Part shown: positions 17,117 to 27,556 of the stretch, piece after piece | Position numbering within the stretch: position 1 is the first letter of the stretch | How the letters are laid out: every line of letters starts with the position of its first letter | Assembly (NCBI RefSeq): GCF_028368995.1 | Contig: NZ_JAQNDL010000001.1 | Span: 1,984,001 to 2,048,000 of the forward strand | Direction of reading: 5' to 3' | From: Nannocystis bainbridge | GTDB taxonomy: Bacteria > Myxococcota_A > Polyangia > Nannocystales > Nannocystaceae | DNA length: 64,000 bases | The notes under the pieces: generated by a model | Told to the model about the DNA's origin: nothing | The model's database searches: none | What the model saw: only the letters and a program-made list of their open reading frames with translations | Position numbers and translations under genes: made by a program

Positions 17117-18034
17117 TCAGCGGGTCCGCCCGCTCATACCGGCGCTCCAGCCCAGCTTGGTGGCCAGGACCCGGAACACGCTGTACTCCGGGGGGCACAG
17201 GCGCAGCGGGTCAGGCGCGGCGCCGATGGTGATGCGGTCGCCGAGCTCGAGCGACACGCTGGTCTGGCCGTCGATCGTCAGGAAGGCGCCGCCCTCCTCC
17301 GGGCCCTCGTAGGTGATCTCGATCAGCGACGCCGCGTCGACCACCACGGGCCGGTGCGTGAGGCTGTGCGGGCAGATCGGCGTGATCGTGAAGGCGGTCG
17401 CGCTGGGCGCCACGATCGGACCGCCGGCGGCCAGGTTGTAGGCGGTCGAGCCCATCGGCGTGCACACGATCAGCCCGTCGGCCTTGTACGTGGCCATGAA
17501 CTGACCGCCGACGTCGGTCGCCAGCGCCAGCAGCCGCGGGAACTCGCCGTGCTTGATGTACGCGTCGTTGCAGGCCGCCTCGCGCAGGAACACCCGGCCG
17601 CCGCGCAGCAGCTCGATCTGCATGCGCAGCCGCGGCTCCCACGCCAGCTGCCCCTGCACCGCCGCCGCCAGCCCGACCTCCCCCTGCTCCGCCTGGTACG
17701 CGGTCAGGAAGCCGAGGTCGCCGAGGTTGATGCCCAGCACCGGCACCCCGGCCTCCGCCGCCCACCGGCTGGCGCGCAGCAGCGTGCCGTCGCCGCCGAG
17801 CGCCACCACCAGGTCGCAGCCCTCGGCCAACCCCTCGCAGCTCTCCACCACCTCCGCGCCCTCGCGTCGCAGCGCCGCGGCGCCGCTGTCGTCGGGCAGC
17901 GCGCAGACCTTGACCGCGACCGCGTGCTCGCGCAGCCAGCGGGTCGCGTTGACGGTCGCCTCGAACGCCCGCGCACCGTCGCGCGGGTAGAGGAGGACGC
18001 GGCGGACCGCGGCGATCGGTACACGCTTCGACAT
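17117..18034 (-). CDS. nadK: NAD kinase
   Basis: A 305-residue NAD kinase that phosphorylates NAD to NADP. Key motifs are VVALGGDGTLLRA (GGDG motif), NLGDLGFLTAY, ACNDAYIKHGEFPRLL, ADGLIVCTPMGSTAYNLAAGG (conserved TP.GSTAY) and CPHSLTHRPVVV. The length is normal. The start codon overlaps the stop of the upstream receiver-GGDEF gene by one base (TGATG), so the two are translationally coupled. recN follows downstream on the same strand. Confidence 0.95.
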   Translation of the reverse strand: MSKRVPIAAVRRVLLYPRDGARAFEATVNATRWLREHAVAVKVCALPDDSGAAALRREGAEVVESCEGLAEGCDLVVALGGDGTLLRASRWAAEAGVPVLGINLGDLGFLTAYQAEQGEVGLAAAVQGQLAWEPRLRMQIELLRGGRVFLREAACNDAYIKHGEFPRLLALATDVGGQFMATYKADGLIVCTPMGSTAYNLAAGGPIVAPSATAFTITPICPHSLTHRPVVVDAASLIEITYEGPEEGGAFLTIDGQTSVSLELGDRITIGAAPDPLRLCPPEYSVFRVLATKLGWSAGMSGRTR

Positions 18035-18972
18035 CAGTCGTCGGGCGAGTAGAGGTAACCCTGGTGCTGGAACAGGCAGATCTTGCCACCCTGCTCGCGC
18101 CGGGCCCGCTCGAGCGCGGCGTCGACGAGGTCGAGCAGGTCCTGCAGCGAGCGGGTGTCCTTGTTGGGATAAAACGACACGCCGATCGACACCGAGAACC
18201 CGCTCGTCGCCGCGGTGCGGACCGCCGAGGGGTGCAGCAGCGGCCGCCGGGCCTCGCGCGCGACCCGTTCGGCGACCGTCAGCGCCCCCGGGAAGTGCGT
18301 GTTGGGCAGCACCAGCAAGTACCCGCGATCGTCGGTGCGCTGCACGAGGTCGATCTTGCGGACGTTGCCCTCGATGATCGCGTGCAGCGCCGGCGTCAGC
18401 TCCGCCGCCGGCCGCGCGCCCTCGGGCTCGTCGACCTCGATGCGCAAGCAGGCCAGCGGGTCGCTGTAGCGCTCGGCCCGCTCGAACTCCTCCTGCAGGC
18501 GCCGGCGGAACTCGTCGGCGCCCAGCTCGACCCGCCGCGCCCGCGGGCCGTCGCCCTCGGCGCCGTCGCCGAGCGAGAACTGCGCCCGCGTCCGCAGCAG
18601 CACGTCGATGCGCGCGCGCAGCTCGTCGGGGTTGTAGGGCTTGCCGAGGTAGTCGTCGGCGCCGCTGCGGAGGCCCTCGACGCGGGCGTTGACCGAGTTG
18701 CGGGTGCTGACCATGAGGACCGGCAGGAACCCGCTGGCCTTGGCCTTGAGGATCCGGCACACCTCGAGGCCGCCGATCCTGGGCATGACGACGTCGAGCA
18801 TGACCAGCGCCGGGCGCTCCCTGTTGAACAGCTCCAGCACCTGCTGGCCGTCGTTCGCCTCGACCACCACGAAGCCGGCTTCGGTGAGCACCGAGCGCGC
18901 CGTGGCCCGCTCGCCCGGCGAGTCGTCGGCGACCAGGATCTTCACGCCGGAGCTGGACTGGCCCGCGGTCAC
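18034..18972 (-). CDS. Response regulator with receiver and degenerate GGDEF domain
   Basis: A 312-residue protein from GTG 18972 (VTAGQSSSGVKILVADD), preceded by AAGGTGAG. The receiver domain (about 10-125) has acidic pair DD16-17, phospho-acceptor Asp60 in LVMLDVVMP, VSTRNS and the KP pair in YLGKPYNP. The C-terminal domain (about 150-305) keeps the GGDEF fold (FSVSIGVSFYPNKDTRSLQD, LVDAALERARREQGG) but the active-site loop is RTDDRGYLLVLP instead of RxGGDEFxxLLP. Diguanylate cyclase activity is therefore doubtful; it may bind nucleotide or act as an output dimer. It is coupled to nadK by a 1-nt overlap. Confidence 0.85.
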   Translation of the reverse strand: MTAGQSSSGVKILVADDSPGERATARSVLTEAGFVVVEANDGQQVLELFNRERPALVMLDVVMPRIGGLEVCRILKAKASGFLPVLMVSTRNSVNARVEGLRSGADDYLGKPYNPDELRARIDVLLRTRAQFSLGDGAEGDGPRARRVELGADEFRRRLQEEFERAERYSDPLACLRIEVDEPEGARPAAELTPALHAIIEGNVRKIDLVQRTDDRGYLLVLPNTHFPGALTVAERVAREARRPLLHPSAVRTAATSGFSVSIGVSFYPNKDTRSLQDLLDLVDAALERARREQGGKICLFQHQGYLYSPDD

Positions 18973-19224
18973 CCCGTTCAGCTCACCTTCCGGCCCGCCG
19001 GGCCGACGCCTTCGGGCCCGGGGCGCCGAGGGGATTGTGTCTGCCCGGAAACCACTCGCCCCAGTATGTCCGAGTCGTCGCCAGGGGCCCAGCCCTCTCC
19101 CCGCCGGCGACCCCGGCGGAGATCGCCCACCCGCTCCCCGCCCGGAATGTGAGTCTGAGCCCGAACCTCCCGCCCCATCGCAGCCAGGAGCCTCCCAGGG
19201 CGACGCCGACGCCGCGACCCGCGC

Positions 19225-19253
19225 TTGACAGCCCCGGAGGGCTCGCGTATCCA
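19225..19253 (+). promoter_or_regulatory. Promoter of rplM-rpsI with near-leaderless start
   Basis: A perfect -35 TTGACA (19225-19230), a 17-bp spacer and the -10 TATCCA (19248-19253) precede rplM. Ten bases separate the -10 from the ATG at 19264, so the expected transcription start leaves a leader of only about 3-5 nt. No Shine-Dalgarno is present. Confidence 0.65.
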
Positions 19254-19263
19254 TCCCCGGCCC

Positions 19264-19698
19264 ATGGGTACGCACTACCCCAATCCCGCCGATATCCGCC
19301 GCGACTGGCTGCTGATCGATCTCACCGGTCTGACCCTCGGTCGCGCTGCGAGTCAGATCGCCAACATCCTTCGCGGCAAGCACAAGGCCACGTTCACCCC
19401 GCATCTCGATGTGGGTGACTTCGTGATCTGCGTCAACGCCGACAAGGTCAAGCTCACCGGCGACAAGCTCGACAAGAAGTTTTACTACTTCAACTCGGGC
19501 TTCCCGGGCGGCATGAAGTCCGCTTCGGCGCGCACCCTGCTCGGCAAGAAGCCGGAAGAGCTGATCACCATCGCGGTCCGCCGCATGCTTCCCCGCTCGC
19601 CGCTGGGTCGCGCCACCGTGAGCAAGCTCAAGGTGTTCGCCGGGCCCGAGCACAATCACCAGGCGCAGCAGCCCAAGCCCTACAAGCTCCCGTTCTGA
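19264..19698 (+). CDS. rplM: 50S ribosomal protein L13
   Basis: A 144-residue protein of normal length. Recognisable L13 segments are [49 protein letters not shown] and [15 protein letters not shown]13 is an early-assembly protein of the large subunit. rpsI follows after 25 bp, the standard pair. ATG 19264 is chosen because it gives the usual N-terminus. The mRNA is likely leaderless or nearly so (see the promoter feature). Confidence 0.98.
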   Translation: MGTHYPNPADIRRDWLLIDLTGLTLGRAASQIANILRGKHKATFTPHLDVGDFVICVNADKVKLTGDKLDKKFYYFNSGFPGGMKSASARTLLGKKPEELITIAVRRMLPRSPLGRATVSKLKVFAGPEHNHQAQQPKPYKLPF

Positions 19699-19723
19699 CA
19701 CTCCAGCACCCACGGTTCGTCTC

Positions 19724-20122
19724 ATGGCCAAAGACACGATGAAGTACTACGCCACCGGCCGTCGCAAGAGCGCGATTGCCCGCGTGTGGCTGTTCCCCGG
19801 CGAGGGCAAGATCCTGATCAACCGCCGCGAGGCCGACAGCTACCTCTGCCGCCCGACCAACCTCAAGCTCATCGAGCAGCCCCTGGTCGCCGCCGGTAGC
19901 CGCGAGAAGTACGACATTTGGGCCACCGCCAACGGCGGCGGTCTGTCCGGCCAGGCCGGCGCGATCCGCCTCGGCATCGCTCGCGCCCTCCTGCAGATCG
20001 ACCCCGAGGCTCGCTCGTCGCTCAAGAGCGCCGGCTACCTCACCCGTGACTCCCGCGCCGTCGAGCGCAAGAAGTACGGCCGCGCCGGCGCCCGCCGTCG
20101 CTTCCAGTTCAGCAAGCGCTGA
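19724..20122 (+). CDS. rpsI: 30S ribosomal protein S9
   Basis: A 132-residue protein of normal length ending in the diagnostic [17 protein letters not shown] tail, whose Lys/Arg residues contact P-site tRNA. Other family segments are [39 protein letters not shown] and [12 protein letters not shown]. It is co-transcribed with rplM and followed by a strong terminator hairpin. Confidence 0.98.
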   Translation: MAKDTMKYYATGRRKSAIARVWLFPGEGKILINRREADSYLCRPTNLKLIEQPLVAAGSREKYDIWATANGGGLSGQAGAIRLGIARALLQIDPEARSSLKSAGYLTRDSRAVERKKYGRAGARRRFQFSKR

Positions 20123-20144
20123 GCCCCCTGGCGCTCGCGCCCCC

Positions 20145-20172
20145 GAGAGCGGAGCTTCACAGCTCCGCTCTC
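20145..20172 (+). terminator. Strong hairpin terminator of rplM-rpsI
   Basis: A perfect 12-bp inverted repeat GAGAGCGGAGCT / AGCTCCGCTCTC with a TCAC tetraloop begins 22 bp after the rpsI stop and is followed by gctgctttc. It is the best terminator in the window, though the T-tract is short. Confidence 0.85.
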
Positions 20173-20210
20173 GCTGCTTTCGGCGCCCGAGATACCGACT
20201 GTCTCTCGGG

Positions 20211-20260
20211 GGCATGTCCCCTGCGACCTGCACGTTCGGACATGTCCTCAGGAGCATGTC
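20211..20260. repeat. Two adjacent GACATGTCC-family hairpin units
   Basis: ggcatgtccc...gacctgcac (20211-20233) is a degenerate copy. GGACATGTCC at 20238-20247 and ggagcatgtc at 20251-20260 form a clearer copy. They lie 40 bp after the rpsI terminator in the space before a convergent gene. Confidence 0.65.
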
Positions 20261-20316
20261 TGGTCGTACCCGGGATGCTCCCGCAGCGGCGACCCGCGGC
20301 TGGACTCCACCCGGTT

Positions 20317-20530
20317 CCGCGGCCTCATGCTTCAGTCCCCGCCGCGCGGCTGGACCTCGACGCGGATCCGCGGCCTCGTGCCTCAGTGCCCGTAGCGACT
20401 GGGCCCGACCCGGATCCGCGGCCTCATGCCTCAGTCCCCGCCGCGCGGCTGGGCTCGCTCCGGACCCGCGGCCTCGTGCTCCGGTCCCCGTCGCGCGGCT
20501 GGGCTCGGCCGGGCCCGCGGCCTCGTGCTT
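20317..20530. repeat. Five-copy intergenic tandem repeat of about 50 bp
   Basis: The core ccgcggcctc(a/g)tgc starts at 20317, 20368, 20416, 20466 and 20515, giving periods of 51, 48, 50 and 49 bp. Each full unit continues with (c/t)tcagtccccg...gcgcggctgg. The unequal periods and internal drift exclude a CRISPR array. The purpose is unknown. Confidence 0.75.
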
Positions 20531-20817
20531 CACAGGCGAGGGAACCTCGCGGCGTATCCCGACGGGTGAGCTCTACGCGGGTCGTTCGACCCCACTCGCC
20601 CCTGCGACCCGCATGCTCCGCCCCGGTCCGTGCATCCGCAACGACGGCCACGGTCGTCGGCGCCAGGGATCGCCTCCTCGATTCGCCCCGTGCCCTCGGA
20701 CACGCCTGCGCCCGCCGCCGCATGGCCCCGTGCTCTCGGACACGCCTGCGCCCGTCGCATGGGCCCCGCGACGGCGGCCTCGCGGACCGCCGTCACCTCT
20801 CTCCGAGCTCCTGACCC

Positions 20818-21513
20818 CTAGTCCAGGTCGAGGTCGCCGTCGCCTTCCTCGTGGCGTCGACGCCCGCGGCCGGCGCGTTTCTTCGGGCCGTCGCTCTCGT
20901 CGCGGTCCCGGTCCCGGTCCCGGTCCCGGTCCTTCCGCCCGCGGCCCTCGGCGGGTGGGGGTTCCGGAGGTGGCGCCGCCACGAAGCCTCGCGCGGGCGG
21001 CCCGCCGCGGTCGTGGCTCGGGCCTGAATCGAAGTTGCGAGACGGCCGCCCCGGTCCGGCGGGCGGGCCCGGCGGACGCGAGCCGAACCCGCGATCGTTC
21101 GGCGGGCCTGGCGGGCGCGAGCCGAACCCGCGGTCGCCCGGCGATCCCTCGCGCGGCGGCAGCGGGCGCGAGTCGGGTCCGCCGCGATCATTGAAAGAAC
21201 GGCCCGGCCCACCGGGGCGCGGGCCATCGCCCGGGCGCGGCGGGCCATCGAGGCGCGGTCCACGGGGCTTGTCCTCGGCCACGCTCACGCGGATCTGCCG
21301 CATGTCGAGCGTCGCGCCGTCCATCGCTTGCATCGCCGCTTCGGTGTCGGCCGGGTCCTGGAACGCGACGAAGCCGAAGCCCCGCGATCGTCCGGTCTCA
21401 CGGTCGGTCACGACCTTCGCTTCGGTCACGGCGCCGAAGTTTGCAAATGCGGCTCTCAATCCCTCGTCGGTCGTGTTCCAGCTCAGGCCACCGACAAATA
21501 ATTTCCTCGCCAT
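20818..21513 (-). CDS. RRM RNA-binding protein with Gly/Pro/Arg-rich tail
   Basis: A 231-residue protein from ATG 21513 with AGAGAGA upstream. Residues 1-80 are an RNA recognition motif: RNP2 KLFVGGLSWNT and RNP1 RSRGFGFVAF. The tail is disordered and Arg/Gly/Pro-rich with repeats of DRGFGSRPPGPP, then an R-D-R-D-R-D run and an acidic end (EEGDGDLDLD). Glycine-rich RRM proteins act as RNA chaperones in cold or stress responses; the long charged tail is unusually large for a bacterial member and could drive condensation. It is divergent from hsdM. Confidence 0.92.
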   Translation of the reverse strand: MARKLFVGGLSWNTTDEGLRAAFANFGAVTEAKVVTDRETGRSRGFGFVAFQDPADTEAAMQAMDGATLDMRQIRVSVAEDKPRGPRLDGPPRPGDGPRPGGPGRSFNDRGGPDSRPLPPREGSPGDRGFGSRPPGPPNDRGFGSRPPGPPAGPGRPSRNFDSGPSHDRGGPPARGFVAAPPPEPPPAEGRGRKDRDRDRDRDRDESDGPKKRAGRGRRRHEEGDGDLDLD

Positions 21514-21709
21514 TCTCTCTTCGCTCTGCGCGTGCGCGCGGCGCCTCACTTCGGATGCTGCGCGCGAACCATGCCTTCTGTCAATCGGCGCCCCGGCGGC
21601 GCCGACAGCCAGACCGTCTTCCTGCTTCCATCTGCTCTCGGTCCTCTCGTCTCCCGTCCTCTCGGCCTCTCCTCTCGGCCTCTCGTCTCCGGCCACAAGC
21701 GGGGCAGAA

Positions 21710-23673
<1,964 letters not shown>

Positions 23674-23677
<4 letters not shown>

Positions 23678-25002
23678 GCGCCCCGGCCCACTGGGTGCGC
23701 TGCACCCTCGACGCCATCAAGGCCGAGACCGACAACGCGATCGCCGGCGGCCCGTTCGGCTCCGACCTCACCCAGGCCGACTACGTCGACGACCCCGACG
23801 GCGTGCCGGTGATCCGCGGCTGCAACCTCGGCCACGGCGAGCGGCGCTTCTACCCTGACGAGCTGGTGTTCGTGCACCCGGACAAGGCCGACGCGCTGCG
23901 CCGCTCGCAGGCCTACCCCGGCGACGTCATCTTCACCCAGCGCGGCACCGTCTCGCAGGTCGGCCTCGTGCCCGACGACCTGCCGTGGCGGCGCTTCGTG
24001 CTGTCGCAGAGCCAGATGAAGCTGACCTGCGACCTCGCCCGCGCCGACCCCGAGTACGTCTATTACTGGTGCCGCTCGCCCGAGGTCCAGCGCTACGTCG
24101 AGAACTGGACCATCGCCGCCGGCGTCCCGCACACCAACCTCAGCACCCTGCGCCAGACCCCGCTGCTGCTCCCGCCGCTCGCCGAGCAGCGGGCCATCGC
24201 CGCCGCCCTCTCGGCCCTCGACCGCCGGATCAGCCTGTGCGACGACCAGCGGGCCGTGCTCGTCCAGCTCGTCGACCTGCTCTTTCGGACATGGTTCATC
24301 GAACATGCGCCGACCGCCGCCAAGGAGAGCGGCCTGCGCCACCCGTCGGTCGACGAGGCGCTCCACTCGCGGCTCGCGCCCGCGTTCACCGTCGAGGCCG
24401 ACCGCAAGTTCCCGCTCGCCTACCGCCTGCTGCCGCTGACCGACCTGGCCGAGTTCCAGAACGGCAGCGCCTTCGGCCTCCCCGACTTCAGCCCGACCGG
24501 TCAGGGCCTGCCGGTCATCAAGATCGGCGAGCTCAAGCAAGGCATCACCCGCCAGACCCGCTACTGCGAGCGCCGCGACGGCGGGCGGCGCATCGATCGC
24601 GGCGACCTGCTGCTGTCCTGGTCGGGCAACCCCGACACCTCGATCGACACCTTCCTCTACTTCGGCGGCCCCGCCTGGCTCAACCAGCACATCTTCAAGA
24701 TCGCCGGCAAGCGCCCCGAGGACCGCGCCTACCTGTTCGGCCTCCTGCGCAGCCTCAAGCCGCAGCTGCTCGCCTTCGCCCGCGCCAAGCAGACCACCGG
24801 CCTCGGCCACGTCACCCTCAAGGACCTGCGCACGCTCATCATCGAGTTCCCGCCGGTGATGATGCGCGACGCCTTCGACGCCCTCACCGCCCCCTACTTC
24901 GCCAAGATCGGCGCCTGCGACGAGCTCCGCGCCGCCCTCGTCACCACCCGCGACGAGCTGCTGCTCCGCCTCATGTCGGCCCAGGCCCGCCTGCGCCCGT
25001 GA
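23674..25002 (+). CDS. hsdS: Type I restriction-modification specificity subunit HsdS
   Basis: A 442-residue specificity subunit starting at GTG 23674, whose GTGA overlaps the hsdM stop. It has two target-recognition domains, each followed by a conserved helix. The first half has GPFGSDLTQADY, GVPVIRGCN, PGDVIFTQRGTVSQVGLV and LPPLAEQRAIAAALSALD. The second has LPVIKIGELKQG, RGDLLLSWSGNPDTSI and WLNQHIFKI. The central helix ends LFRTWFIEHAP, which is the normal family motif. With HsdM it would methylate a bipartite DNA site. No hsdR is nearby. Confidence 0.93.
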
Positions 25003-25009
25003 GCCGCAC

Positions 25010-25031
25010 GACATGTCCCCGAGGACATGTC
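25010..25031. repeat. Perfect GACATGTCC-family hairpin after hsdS
   Basis: GACATGTCC (25010-25018), loop ccga, GGACATGTC (25023-25031). Perfect 9-bp arms begin 8 bp after the hsdS stop. This copy equals the family consensus, suggesting recent insertion or selection. The minus strand reads as a UUCG-like loop variant (tcgg). Confidence 0.8.
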
Positions 25032-25107
25032 CCGCCGCCGCCGACCGCGTGACCCGGACCGCGCCCCGGGGTTATCGTGGTGGCCCCCGGCCTGCGGAGG
25101 CTCCCCG

Positions 25108-25500
25108 ATGAAGAAGCTCGTACGGATCTGCGCCCTCTTCAACGCCAGCATGATCGCCGCGTTCCTCGTGCCCGGCGTCCTGCCGCTGCTCGGCATCACC
25201 GTCCCGCCCTCCCCGTTCTGGCTGTGGCTGCCGGCCCTGCTGGCGCTGTTCAGCGTGCTCGTGCTGTGGGTGTCGGCCTCGGACCTGCGCCGCTACGGCA
25301 CGTTCCCCTACTGGAGCGCGATCAGCCGCCTGGCGTTCTTCTTCCTCACCTTCGCCCTCGACTTCCCCGCCACCGCCGGCCGGATCGTCGTGCTGATCGC
25401 CCTCGTCGACCTCGTCCTCGGCGTCGCCTGCCTCCGCGGCCTGCCCCGCGCCACCGGCCGCACCCCGCTGCAGCTGCTGCTCCACCGCGGCGCCGGCTGA
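25108..25500 (+). CDS. Four-helix integral membrane protein of unknown function
   Basis: A 130-residue membrane protein from ATG 25108 with GGAGG ten bases upstream. Four hydrophobic segments are visible: about 7-30 (CALFNASMIAAFLVPGVLPL), 38-60 (FWLWLPALLALFSVLVLWV), 75-92 (SRLAFFFLTFALDF) and 97-117 (IVVLIALVDLVLGVACL). The polar segment between TM2 and TM3 (SASDLRRYGTFPYWSAI) is Arg/Tyr-rich. No family was recognised and the neighbours give no clue. Confidence 0.75.
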   Translation: MKKLVRICALFNASMIAAFLVPGVLPLLGITVPPSPFWLWLPALLALFSVLVLWVSASDLRRYGTFPYWSAISRLAFFFLTFALDFPATAGRIVVLIALVDLVLGVACLRGLPRATGRTPLQLLLHRGAG

Positions 25501-25595
25501 GCGCGGAGCCGGGTCCGCGCGGCGCCGACGTGCATTCACTTCTTCATGCGTATCCGACGACCTCGGCAATCGTAGCACCGCGAAATGCCTTGAAG

Positions 25596-25653
25596 AGCAT
25601 GTCCTTCGGGACATATCCCACATGCCCGCCACGACATGTCCCTGGGGACATAC
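25596..25653. repeat. Two GACATGTCC-family hairpin copies in tandem
   Basis: Copy one spans 25596-25616 (agcatgtcc-ttc-gggacatat) and folds with a cUUCGg loop. Copy two spans 25633-25653 (gacatgtcc-ctgg-ggacatac). A lone arm catgcccgcc lies between them. They sit in the 233-bp gap before a lipoprotein gene. Confidence 0.7.
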
Positions 25654-25733
25654 CCGCAATCCCCTCCGTGCACCTCCCCGGCGCGCGCGCTCGCTCCTGC
25701 CCATCCGCCTCCGCCCGCGCTAGATTCGCCCGC

Positions 25734-26786
25734 ATGCTCGCCCGCCTGCGCCTCTGCGCCGCGACTCTCCTGCTCGGCGCCTGCCCAGCCGCCCCCGCGA
25801 CCACCACCGACGCGACCACCACCACGACCACCACGACTCTCACCACCGGTACCACCGACCCGACCACCGGCGAGCCCGCGGGCTGGCAGGTCGCGCTCGA
25901 GCTCGGCGTCGAAAAGGGCGCGCTGTTCAGCCTGTGGGGCCCGCAGCCCGACGACGTGATCGCCGTCGGCGGCCAGGGCGTCGGCCCGACCTCGAAGGGC
26001 CTCGCCCTGCGCTGGGACGGCATCGAGTGGACCGAGCTCGCCCTCCCCCCCGGCACCCCGCGCCTGCACTGGATCGCCGGCGTCGGCGACGGCATATGGG
26101 CCGTCGGCGAGGCCGGTGCGGCGCTCCGGCGTGACGGCGACACCTGGACCTCGACCGCGACCGGCTTCGAATTGCCGCTGTGGGGCGTCTGGGGCGCCGC
26201 TCCCGACGCCGTGTGGGCGGTCGGCGGCGACGGCTTCGTCGGCGGCCCCTCCGTGCTGCGCTGGGACGGCGAAGCCTGGGCCCCCGAAATCCTGCCGCCG
26301 CTGCCCGACGGCTGCCACGCCCTCTTTAAAATCGTCGGCACCGGCCCCGCCGACATCACCGCCGTCGGCGACCTCGGCGTCATCCTGCAGTACGACGGCG
26401 CCGCCTGGACGCAGCAGGACACCGGCTCGATCGCCGACCTCATCAGCGTCAGCGGCCCCGCCGCGCACCGCCTCGCCGTCGGCGGACGCGCGAACGCGCG
26501 ACTCGCCTGGTGGGACGGCCAGCAGTGGACCGGCACCACGCTCGATCGGCCCGGCCTGTCGGGCGTGTGGCTCGACGACAGCGGCGCGGGCTTCGTCACC
26601 GGCTCGGGCGGACAGATCCTCCGCGTCACCGCGGGCAGCCTCGAGCCTGAACCAGAGGACAGCCCGACGCACCTGCTGCTGCACGCCGCGTTCGGCTTCA
26701 CCGGCGGCCCGCGCTTCGCCGTCGGGGGCAACCTCGCCGGCATGCCGCCGCACGTCGGCGTCATCCTCCGCCACCCCGGTCCGTGA
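25734..26786 (+). CDS. Beta-propeller-like lipoprotein with Thr-rich linker
   Basis: A 350-residue lipoprotein from ATG 25734. The signal peptide ends in lipobox LLLGAC at about 12-17. A Thr-rich linker (DATTTTTTTTLTTGTTDPTT) follows, typical of myxobacterial surface lipoproteins. The rest repeats short beta blades such as LFSLWGPQPDDVIAVGG, GIWAVGEAGAALRRDGDTW and AVWAVGGDGFVGGPSVLRWD, each with a W.W/D.VWAVG pattern, as in Kelch/Ycf48-like propellers. It likely binds ligands or proteins at the cell surface. It nearly overlaps the next lipoprotein gene and is probably co-transcribed with it. Confidence 0.78.
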   Translation: MLARLRLCAATLLLGACPAAPATTTDATTTTTTTTLTTGTTDPTTGEPAGWQVALELGVEKGALFSLWGPQPDDVIAVGGQGVGPTSKGLALRWDGIEWTELALPPGTPRLHWIAGVGDGIWAVGEAGAALRRDGDTWTSTATGFELPLWGVWGAAPDAVWAVGGDGFVGGPSVLRWDGEAWAPEILPPLPDGCHALFKIVGTGPADITAVGDLGVILQYDGAAWTQQDTGSIADLISVSGPAAHRLAVGGRANARLAWWDGQQWTGTTLDRPGLSGVWLDDSGAGFVTGSGGQILRVTAGSLEPEPEDSPTHLLLHAAFGFTGGPRFAVGGNLAGMPPHVGVILRHPGP

Positions 26787-26803
26787 CCGCGTATCCTCGC
26801 CGC

Positions 26804-27505
26804 ATGCGCTTGCCTTCGCTGTCCGTCCTGCTCCTGCTCGGGGTCGCCGCCTGCACCCCCGACCCCGGCACCACCACCGACGTCGCCACGAGCACGACCA
26901 CCACTGACGGCACGAGCACGACCACCGACGCCACCACCTCCACCAGCTCGACCACCGCCCCGACCACCGGCACCCCGACCTCTGGCGAGCTCACCACGAC
27001 CAGCGACACCACCGCCAGCAGCACCACCGGCGACCCAGGTTATTGCTGGGGCTTCGACGCCGGCGCCCCCGCGCCCTTCCTCGATCTCTACGACTACCAG
27101 GACAACCAGCTCGCCAAGGGCGTCACCCTCCCGCTCGAGTGCGGCGGCCAGGGCTCGTGGATGTTCGGCCTCTACCCCGAGTTCGGCGGTTACCTGCCCG
27201 CCGGCGAGATGGTGATCTTCAACCTCACCGTCGACGTCGAGGGCTACGACATCAACCCCGCCGGCCATTTCTTCAGCGGCGAGGTCTACTACTACGTCGG
27301 CTGCGACGACGTGCTCGGCGGCGTGCTCGGCGTCGTCCCGATCATCCCGCCCGACGAGCTGCCCGATCCCGCCGTGCTCGACGGCCTGCTCGCCGAGGTC
27401 CACGTCGGGCTCGACGCCGCCGGCCAGACCCTCAGCTTCGACGCCACCATGCCGCTGTCGGCCCCGACCGAGCTGACCGAGGATGGCTGCATGTTCGGCC
27501 CCTGA
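26804..27505 (+). CDS. Lipoprotein with Thr/Ser-rich linker and unknown globular domain
   Basis: A 233-residue lipoprotein from ATG 26804; an alternative GTG at 26783 overlaps the previous stop (GTGA). The signal peptide ends with LLLLGVAAC. About 60 Thr/Ser-rich residues follow, then a globular domain from PGYCWGFDAG onward with four cysteines (YCWG, ECGG, VGCDD, DGCMF) that could form two disulfides. The domain is Asp/Tyr/Phe-rich and beta-like. No family was recognised. It is likely co-expressed with the preceding propeller lipoprotein. Confidence 0.75.
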   Translation: MRLPSLSVLLLLGVAACTPDPGTTTDVATSTTTTDGTSTTTDATTSTSSTTAPTTGTPTSGELTTTSDTTASSTTGDPGYCWGFDAGAPAPFLDLYDYQDNQLAKGVTLPLECGGQGSWMFGLYPEFGGYLPAGEMVIFNLTVDVEGYDINPAGHFFSGEVYYYVGCDDVLGGVLGVVPIIPPDELPDPAVLDGLLAEVHVGLDAAGQTLSFDATMPLSAPTELTEDGCMFGP

Positions 27506-27511
27506 GCGCGC

Positions 27512-27529
27512 CTGTCCCTCGGGACATAC
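27512..27529. repeat. Short GACATGTCC-family hairpin after a lipoprotein gene
   Basis: CTGTCC-ctc-GGGACATAC begins 7 bp after the stop at 27505. The stem is 6 bp with a 3-nt loop. It is probably an end-of-gene hairpin. Confidence 0.55.
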
Positions 27530-27556
27530 GCCAAAACCTCGCGGAGGATCCGGCCC

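Larger units (their letters stand above)
20123..20817. other. Repeat-rich intergenic region between rpsI and the RRM gene
   Basis: These 695 bases hold no supported gene. In order they contain the rpsI terminator, two hairpin-family copies (20211-20260), a five-copy 50-bp tandem repeat (20317-20530), and a second repetitive stretch near 20690-20770 where ctcggacacgcctgcgcccg occurs twice. Frames are open across it only because of high GC and repeats. Confidence 0.7.

Noticed and set aside
21035..21709. N-terminal extension of HsdM to 21035
   Set aside because: It overlaps the RRM gene antisense and encodes Pro/Gly/Arg repeats that mirror that gene. ATG 21710 is the first start outside the RRM gene.
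24284..24310. Palindrome-like tcggacatgg...gaacatgcgc inside hsdS as another hairpin insertion
   Set aside because: It encodes LFRTWFIEHAP, the normal conserved helix end of HsdS, so no insertion is needed to explain it.
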